From contig CM060315.1 in the NCBI GenBank assembly GCA_030674185.1, forward strand, positions 86,469,079 to 86,533,078: a stretch of 64,000 nucleotides of DNA, in the 5' to 3' direction. The translations under genes were made by a program, and so were the position numbers. Shown here piece after piece: positions 57,765 through 64,000 of this stretch (position 1 is its first letter; each line of letters opens with the position of its first letter). Under the pieces are notes generated by a model. That model was not told the origin of the DNA. It ran no database searches and was given only the letters and a program-made list of their open reading frames with translations. The stretch is from Monoplex corrugatus (lineage: Eukaryota; Mollusca; Gastropoda; Littorinimorpha; Ranellidae).

Positions 57765-58160
57765 TTCTTTTTTTTTGTACAGACTTGATGTCTCGAGTTA
57801 AATTCCAGTCAGCAACGTCAAAAACTGGGTCCCATCCTGCCTGGCTATCTCCCGTCTGATGGGTAAAGACACTAACACACACACACACACACAAATACAC
57901 ACAAACACACACTAACACACATACACATTGGACATTTTCCGATCTCCCAGTCAACATGTATGCAGACTGCCGATGCCTTAACCCTTCTTCGTCAGTGTAA
58001 ACATGCACAACATCAAGTATGCACGTTAAAGATCCTGTAAGTCATGTCAGTGACCAGTGGCTTATGGAAACATGAAAACGCTCATCATGCACACCCACCA
58101 AAGACAGGATGTACACTGTGTAGCAACAAACCGACGTCAAAAGGTGGGCAAAACAACGTG
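57765..58160 (+). repeat. SINE-3 copy with internal CA expansion
   Basis: A head remnant with B-box-like ACTGGGTCCCATCCT near 57822, then (CA)n at 57868-57915. The body follows: TTTTCCGATCTCCCAGTCAA, TGCCTTAACCCTTCTTCGTC, AAGTATGCACGTTAAAGATC and TATGGAAACATGAAAACGC. It is the longest copy of this family here. Such a body is, from memory, common in gastropod genomes. Confidence 0.65.
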
Positions 58161-58189
58161 CATACCCTCAACAAAACAAATCGGAACGC

Positions 58190-58211
58190 TCACACACAAA
58201 CACGCACACGT

Positions 58212-58270
<59 letters not shown>

Positions 58271-58360
58271 TATACACTAACACACACAAAAATACACACA
58301 AACACACTCTAACACACACACACACTCTATCACACACACATACACACACATACATCTAAA
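58190..58360. repeat. CA microsatellite
   Basis: (CA)n with AAATA and CTCTA interruptions. Confidence 0.95.
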
Positions 58361-58387
58361 TACACATTCGTTTCTTACTATTCTATA

Positions 58388-58642
58388 CCCTCGCCGTGGT
58401 GTAGTGGTTAGTGTAGCAGGTTACCCACCGGAAGGTTGTGGGTTCGAATCCCATTAGTCTCGTGAAAGCCGTGTGAATTTTCGGCGTCAACCAGCTGCTG
58501 CCCAGAGTTGGGCGTGTTATGGGCTCATTGGGAAGACAGACCACACGGTCGAGTCTGATCCACTTCACGGATGTGTTGTTGAAGGTGCTGCTCAACTTTT
58601 CTGACCAGCACCACGGGTGGCTGTATCTGTCAGGCCCGTTTG
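58388..58642 (+). repeat. SINE-1 copy, best tRNA-like head
   Basis: CCTCGCCGTGGTGTAGTGGT and TAGTGTAGCAGG (A box GTGTAGTGGTTAG), then a perfect B box GGTTCGAATCCC at 58441-58452. The body has GTGTTATGGGCTCATTGGGA, CACACGGTCGAGTCTGATCC, ACTTCACGGATGTGTTGTTG and GGCTGTATCTGTCAGGCCCG. Confidence 0.85.
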
Positions 58643-58769
58643 ATACTATTGTATTTTGATTGACCGATCACTATTTCCAACTGTAAAGAAAACAATACAA
58701 TGCAACTATGTTTGGTCAGTTGTCCATGCCTGCCTTGCTAAAATCTTTTTGTTGTTATCATTATCAGTA

Positions 58770-59287
58770 TTATTGTTGTTGTTACTGATAAGCTCAACCG
58801 ATTCTCCATAGCCATGTCAGGGGCTGTAGCCATTATAAAATGTACACAATACCTCGATGACCCTGAATAAAAAAAACACTGGAAAAGAAAATCGATTACA
58901 CATAACGATGCATTATCTAAGGATGTGCTCCAGGCGTTGGCCATTCTGCCCCGTTTATGCAACTTGAATACAAATGTAAACAAACCTAAGACCATTAAAG
59001 CATCTATAACAACAGGCCTAAATAACCTTGTAGCCCAAAACGCATTTAAAGCATGCTTGCAATGATCATTTCTTACAGAAAGTACGCAAGACTTAAAAGA
59101 ACACATACAGATGAATGGGCAAGCAAGGCAGAAAATGGTAGGAAGACATGACAGAAAGCGAAGGAGCAGGGCAGAAACAAACAGGGTCATAAAAGAGGAC
59201 ATTTCAGTCTCAGATTTATACTGAATGAGTCCCTTCCCTCCACCGCCCCCCCCCCCCCCCCCCAACGCATCCCTACGGGGGAGTGCT
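58770..59287 (+). repeat. R1 copy
   Basis: The head is AAGCTCAACCGATTCTCCAT with AGCCATGTCAGGGGCTGTAG. Later landmarks are AACACATACAGATGAATGGG, CAAGCAAGGCAGAAAATGGT, a C18-like run at 59247-59263 and CATCCCTACGGGG. The minus-strand frame FVSALLLRFLSCLPTIFCLA lies in it. Confidence 0.85.
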
Positions 59288-59544
59288 GGTATGAGATGTG
59301 CAGCTTAAAAAGCAGCGTGAGTAGGATGAACACGGACGAAGACTGCCTATCGAGTTCTCTAATATGGCCTCGATGGTCGTTTGTCTGTACTGCATCCTTG
59401 TGCGTCACGGTTATCGCCCTTCGGCCCGTCAGAGTTATTTCATCTTTCTCTCGGAATGGCAGCAGTATGCTTTTGAGGGCAGTGAACTTGATGGATGCAT
59501 TGGAGGTAACTTCAGGCTTGTGCTGACTGGAAGCTGACCGTTAT

Positions 59545-60555
59545 TAACCCTTTCACACCCTCACCATAAACATTTTCACACTCCATTCCTTAACTCTTTC
59601 ACTCCGCTATCATTGACACTTTCACTTGCTCACCCACGAATCCTATCACTCTCTCGTGGGCCGGCTGGTTCTTTTGATAGAGCCACAGACTCAAGAACTG
59701 ATATCTCCAGTTCAGTCCCAGCCCGCTATATTACACCTGCCTCGTTGGCTACCCATCTTATTGTTTCTATCTTTCTGGTAGTGTGAGATTATTATTTTAT
59801 AGGGTCCTTCTCCCACTTCTCTACCCATTTCAAGACCTTGCCATTGCATATTGCTTGGCGCAGGCTCGGGGAGTTTGTTAACCGATGGCAGGTTTATGGG
59901 GGAATGTATGTGGGATTGTTTGATAGTGATGATTCCCTCTGAAACAAATTTCACACACCGTCCCTCATCGTTCACCCTTCATTTCCTGATCATTAACTCT
60001 TTCATTCCTTAATCATTAACCCTTTCAATCCATCATCATTCATCCTTTCATTCCCTCAAAGTTAATCCTTTCATTCCTTCGTCATTAACTCTTTTCAGTT
60101 CCTCATCATTCATCCTTTCACCTCCTCATTATCAACCCTTTCATTTCCTCATCATTTCCTCATCATTAACCCTTCCATTTCCTCACTATCTAACCTTTCA
60201 TTCCCTCATCATTCCCTTCTGTTTCCTGACCAGTAGCCCTTTCATTTCCTCATCACTAACCCTTTCGCTCCCTCACGATTGAATTTTTTCACTCTCTCGT
60301 AATTAATCCTCCCGTTCCCTCATCATTCGCCATTCCACTCCCTCACCACTATCCTTTTACTCTCCAATCATTAACCGTTTCACTCTCTCACCACTAATCC
60401 TTTAATTCCCACACCACTAACTCTTTCACTGCGTAACCTTTAAACCTTGTCATTCCCTATTCATTAATCCTTTCACGCCCAACCATGAACCATTTCACTC
60501 TCGCCACAAAGCCTTTCAATCCCCAAACATTTATCCGTTATTCTCCAATCACTAA
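59545..60555. repeat. Degenerate ~20-bp array with an inserted tRNA-like element
   Basis: Irregular units of the type CCTTTCATTCCCTCATCATT + AA occupy 59545-59655 and 59965-60555. Between them 59655-59960 is different: it holds TTTTGATAGAGCCACAGAC and CCAGTTCAGTCCCAG, weakly A- and B-box-like, and looks like an inserted SINE of unknown family. Confidence 0.75.
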
Positions 60556-60566
60556 CTCCCCTACTG

Positions 60567-61663
60567 CCTGCTGGACAAAGGGCGGGGCTTTGTCTGATGT
60601 CCCTGGCCACTGCCTGGTTGACAAAGGGCGGGGCTTTGTCTGATGTCCCTGGCTACTGCCTGGTGGACAAAGGGTGGGGCTTTGTCTGATGTCCCTGGCT
60701 GCTGCCTGGTGGACAAAGGGTGGGGCTTTGTCTGATGTCCCTGGCTGCTGCCTGGTGGACAAAGGGTGGGGCTTTGTCTGATGTCCCTGGCTGCTGCCTG
60801 GTGGGCAAAGGGTGGGACTTTGATGTCCCTGGCTACTGCCTGGTGGACAAAGGGTGGGGCTTTGTCTGATGTCCCTGGCTACTGCCTGGTGGACAAAGGG
60901 TGGGACTTTGATGTCCCTGGCTACTGCCTGGTGGACAAAGGGTGGGACTTTGATGTCCCTGGCTACTGCCTGGTGGACAAAGGGTGGGACTTTGACTGAT
61001 GTCCCTGGCTACTGCCTGGTGGACAAAGAGTGGGGCTTTGTCTGAAGTCTCTGGCTGCTGCCTGGTGGACAAAGGGTGGGGCTTTGTCTGATGTCCCTGG
61101 CTGCTGCCTGGTGGACAAAGGGTGGGGCTTTGTCTGATGTCCCTGGCTGCTGCCTGGTGGACAAAGGGTGAGACTTTGTCTGATGTCCCTGGCTGCTGCC
61201 TGGTGGACAAAGGGTGGGCTTTGTCTGATGTCCCTGGCTGCTGCCTGGTGGACAAAGGGTGGGACTTTGTCTGATGTCCCTGGCTGCTGCCTGGTGGACA
61301 AAGGGTGGGGCTTTGTCTGATGTCCCTGGCTGCTGCCTGGTGGACAAAGGGTGGGGCTTTGTCTGATGTCCCTGGCTGCTGCCTGGTGGACAAAGGGTGG
61401 GGCTTTGTCTGATGTCCCTGGCTGCTGCCTGGTGGACAAAGGGTGGGGCTTTGATGTCCCTGGCTGCTGCCTGGTGGACAAAGGGTGGGATTTTGATGTC
61501 CCTGGCTATTGCCTGGTGGACAAAGGGTGGGACTTTGTCTGATGTCCCTGGCTACTGCCTGGTGGACAAAGGGTGAGATTTTGATGTCCCTGGCTATTGC
61601 CTGGTGGACAAAGGGTGGGACTTTGTCTGATGTCCCTGGCTACTGCCTGGTGGACAAAGGGTG
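60567..61663. repeat. 46-bp tandem array, about 24 units
   Basis: The unit is TGGCTGCTGCCTGGTGGACA, AAGGGTGGGGCTTTGTCTGA and TGTCCC. A recurrent 4-bp deletion (TTTGATGTCCC instead of TTTGTCTGATGTCCC) gives 42-bp units, clustered at 60,810-60,990 and 61,445-61,600. The 112- to 186-codon frames are translations of this array. Confidence 0.95.
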
Positions 61664-61684
61664 ATCTGCAACCATCCGACCCCA

Positions 61685-61795
61685 ATTAAGTTTATAAGCA
61701 TGCAGATCATCAAACACGCATGGTAAATATTCAGTATGCCATGACAGTCGGCGTCTGTTTACGGAAACACAAAATAACCACCGTGAACACTTCTG
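61685..61795 (+). repeat. SINE-3 fragment
   Basis: GCAGATCATCAAACACGCAT, GGTAAATATTCAGTATGCCA and TTACGGAAACACAA correspond to the SINE-3 body. Confidence 0.5.
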
Positions 61796-61834
61796 AAAAT
61801 AGGTTATCTCTGCAGCGAACTGGTAGTTCATCAT

Positions 61835-61900
61835 TCTATTTTTATCATCATCATCATCACCATTATCGTTACTATCATTATCATCATTATCGTTTTTTTT
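61835..61900. repeat. (ATC)n microsatellite
   Basis: ATC/ATT triplets next to a T-rich run. Confidence 0.9.
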
Positions 61901-62244
61901 AAATTTTAAATCTTCGCGATACAAACGGTTCTGCTTAGCTGATACTTTTTGCCTTGTTATCTTGTTAAAAATGAATGAAAACAAAATTGGAAAAAATATC
62001 ATTACCATCATCAACATCACTCTTGTACAGCGTTATTCTCCATTCACTTTTCAAAGGCACTGCGCATCACAAATAATCAGACTTCGAAGTGGAGCACACA
62101 AAACTCAAGCTGTTAGGCAAGATGATCTGTGTTGTTGCACAGTTTGCATCTTCGGCGGAGGCTACTGTTGGGTGTTTTTATGTTTCCATAATCCAGCCAC
62201 TAAACACGACTTACAGGTTCTTAAACGTATCTTTTTCATATTCT

Positions 62245-62430
62245 GTTTGGTATACACACGAAGGAAGTTTAGGCACTGGCAGATCTACACACATGTTGAG
62301 CTGGGAGATGGGAAAAGTTCACCCTTTACCCACCAGGATGAGATGTCTATGTGGAATAAACCCAGGATCTTCCGACTGGAAAATCCACGTTTATCCACTT
62401 GACAGTGAAATGGTTAATGTTTCCTGCGTA
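62245..62430 (-). repeat. SINE-3 copy
   Basis: The minus strand contains GGTGGGTAAAGGGTGAACTT, TTCCCATCTCCCAGCTCAAC and TGTGTAGATCTGCCAGTGCC with CCTTCGTGTGTATACC, in the same order as at 57.8-58.0 kb. The tRNA-like head at the right is decayed. Confidence 0.65.
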
Positions 62431-62454
62431 GAGCTAGTAAAAAAGGTTGAAGTG

Positions 62455-62560
62455 GACAAGCAGAAGGAGTGGAGGGGTTAACAGCCTGTGGGTTTGTCAC
62501 CATAAGCCAGACAGTTTAAAACATCGTTAGGGTCCCAAACCTCCATCATGTCTAGTTGTT
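62455..62560 (-). repeat. Repeat F copy
   Basis: The minus strand (GGAGGTTTGGGACCCTAACG, ATGTTTTAAACTGTCTGGCT, TATGGTGACAAACC) aligns with 36068-36180. Confidence 0.6.
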
Positions 62561-62610
62561 GTTATATATCCTTCTGAGGGAAAGGTGATTGATTTACATC
62601 GATCACAGGC

Positions 62611-62611
<1 letters not shown>

Positions 62612-62700
<89 letters not shown>

Positions 62701-62701
62701 T

Positions 62702-62736
<35 letters not shown>

Positions 62737-62752
62737 TTGTGTGTGTGTGTGT

Positions 62753-62808
<56 letters not shown>

Positions 62809-62830
62809 CGCGCGCGTGCGTGCGCATATA
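62612..62830. repeat. GT microsatellite
   Basis: (GT)n with two ATGTGCTT interruptions and a CGCGCG end. Confidence 0.95.
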
Positions 62831-63084
62831 GAGGCAATAATACATGTGTGTGTAACAATGACTGTTCACGCACGCAGGCGCATGCGTATGCGTGCATGCG
62901 CACGCGTCTGTGTGCACGCACGTGTGCTTGATGGATTAGAACCAAACAGGACTAAAAGGCAAAGAAACTGTAGGATGCTGCTGAACAGGGTAAGGGACCA
63001 GATGGGGTGAAAGAATTTCGTGGATAAAATGGATTTCCAGCTGTGGACGTTGGCACCGACCAAACGAGACATCGATTTTACAGA

Positions 63085-63440
63085 TCTTACCAGTGCAGCC
63101 CCCTCTTGCCATGAAAGGAAACCTCCAATACTTCCAGAACTACCGCACTATCAGTTTGATCAGCCGTGCCGGCGCAGCACAAGCTCACATTCGTTCCGAT
63201 TAGATTAAAGTCGCAAGCAGACAGCCAGGCTGCTAAAGAACAGGCCGAAATCTGCTAGAGCAGAATACTATCGAACAGATCCTTCACCCGCGTACCCTTT
63301 GTGAAAAACACCTCTTTAAACCACGGGGAGTGCTACCACATCTTCATAGACTTCAAGAAGGCGTTTGACAAAGTTTGGCAGCAGGCACTGCAGGCCACAA
63401 TGAAGAACAATTCATCAACATCATCCAGTTATTATACTCC
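63085..63440 (+). pseudogene. LINE-E reverse transcriptase palm fragment
   Basis: Plus-strand frames give KGNLQYFQNYRTISLISRAG, then after frame changes YHIFIDFKKAFDKVWQQALQ (63333-63392), with the first catalytic aspartate of the palm. The FIDFKKAFDKVW block and the NYRTISLIS start match neither LINE-A (FIDYTNAFDRV) nor LINE-B (DFEKAFDLISR). No further domain follows. Confidence 0.65.
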
Positions 63441-64000
63441 AAAACAACAATGAGAAGAAAAAGGAAAAAGTGCATTACCAACCAAACAAAACAACGATTT
63501 CATAAACCTCAATAGTTTTGGAGATAAATGAAATTTTAAAGAGAGACTAAAAATAAAGAGACCGCAGGAGTGTATTTCTCTTTGTCAAACAATACTGGCA
63601 GTATTCTTTTCCTCAGTCAGAATACACTCCTTCATGCAGGGGAAAAGGCACCCAGGAAATTTACACTTTACTTGGAAAAAAGACTTTCCCCAGTTGAGCA
63701 GACCTAAATGATAATGTTATGTACAGAAATAATGTACGGTCAGATGTAGAGGTCCTTGCCAGCAGTCAGAGTTTATCCGCAATTTTCAGCACTTGCCTTC
63801 ATCATTTTGGATCGGCATTTTCATCACGTGGCATGAACACTGTAATGTAAATGGAACTACTGCCAAAGTGGAGACCTTGTCCTGAAAAACTGAAAAAAAA
63901 ATGACCAGTCAATAAAATGAGAGGGAGGGGGAGGAGGTAGGGAGACAGAGGGACAGAAAGGGGTAGAGAGAGCGAGAAAAAAGGAGAGAGGGGGTGAGGA
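63441..64000. other. Unassigned end of window with a GA tract
   Basis: GGAGTGTATT at 63567 and AATACACTCC at 63621 form a short inverted repeat. Sequence from 63920 is GA-rich. No coding was seen. Confidence 0.4.

Noticed and set aside
58388..58462. Functional tRNA gene
   Set aside because: A and B boxes are good, but the acceptor arm does not pair and the body matches three other SINE-1 copies.
60833..61481. Frames of 112-186 codons (STRQQPGTSDKAP repeats)
   Set aside because: Translation of the 46-bp array in several frames.

Overview
The window looks like a stretch of animal nuclear genome with no recognisable host gene. It most likely comes from a marine mollusc or another lophotrochozoan. 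That guess rests on the mix of repeats: four or five non-LTR retrotransposon (LINE) lineages, Penelope-like pieces, several tRNA-derived SINEs, a TTAA-flanked MITE, and very long CA/GT, GA/CT and triplet microsatellites. There are no bacterial operons, ribosome-binding sites or rRNA. Most long open frames are translated tandem repeats.

I use working names for the repeat families. LINE-A is an APE-type LINE; its 3' end carries a shared segment (CATGATCGCCAACGCCATG) followed by a (GAT)n tail, and about a dozen copies lie on both strands. LINE-B is an APE-type LINE with a C-terminal CPxC...H...C finger. LINE-C encodes a reverse transcriptase with a restriction-like endonuclease. LINE-D and LINE-E are represented by single fragments. 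R1 is an unclassified dispersed repeat of about 600 bp with nine or more copies. SINE-1, SINE-2 and SINE-3 are tRNA-headed families. Repeats F and G are short unclassified families.

Layout: 1-1.76 kb holds inverted LINE-A pieces. 1.76-6.4 kb is one R1 copy blown up by a 59-bp tandem array of about 74 units. 6.4-14.3 kb alternates LINE-A ends, R1 copies, GA/CA tracts and a 1.75-kb degenerate LINE-A. 14.6-16.1 kb is a 30-bp minisatellite. 16.4-26.8 kb holds LINE-A, LINE-B, CR1-like and Penelope-like fragments with R1 and microsatellites. 26.9-27.7 kb is a 35-bp array, and 31-33.7 kb is a 30-32-bp array with an R1 copy inserted in it. 34.3-35.0, 36.3-36.7 and 40.0-40.6 kb are 43-, 50- and 55-bp arrays. 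41.9-42.7 kb is a TTAA MITE inserted in a CR1-like LINE. 46.1-57.2 kb is a nested stack: one LINE-B on the minus strand interrupted by R1, by two LINE-A insertions and by a tandem pair of LINE-C copies. 57.5-62.6 kb holds SINEs, R1 and minisatellites of about 21 and 46 bp. A LINE-E fragment lies at 63.1-63.4 kb.

The most informative points are these. The LINE-C pair is almost identical, implying recent activity, and carries a tRNA-like segment plus hairpins in its 3' UTR. Several insertions can be dated relative to each other by target-site duplications. R1 appears to give rise to new tandem arrays (59 bp at 1.9-6.3 kb, an early 49-bp triplication at 46.8 kb). All assignments come from reading the sequence and remembered family motifs; no database search was run.
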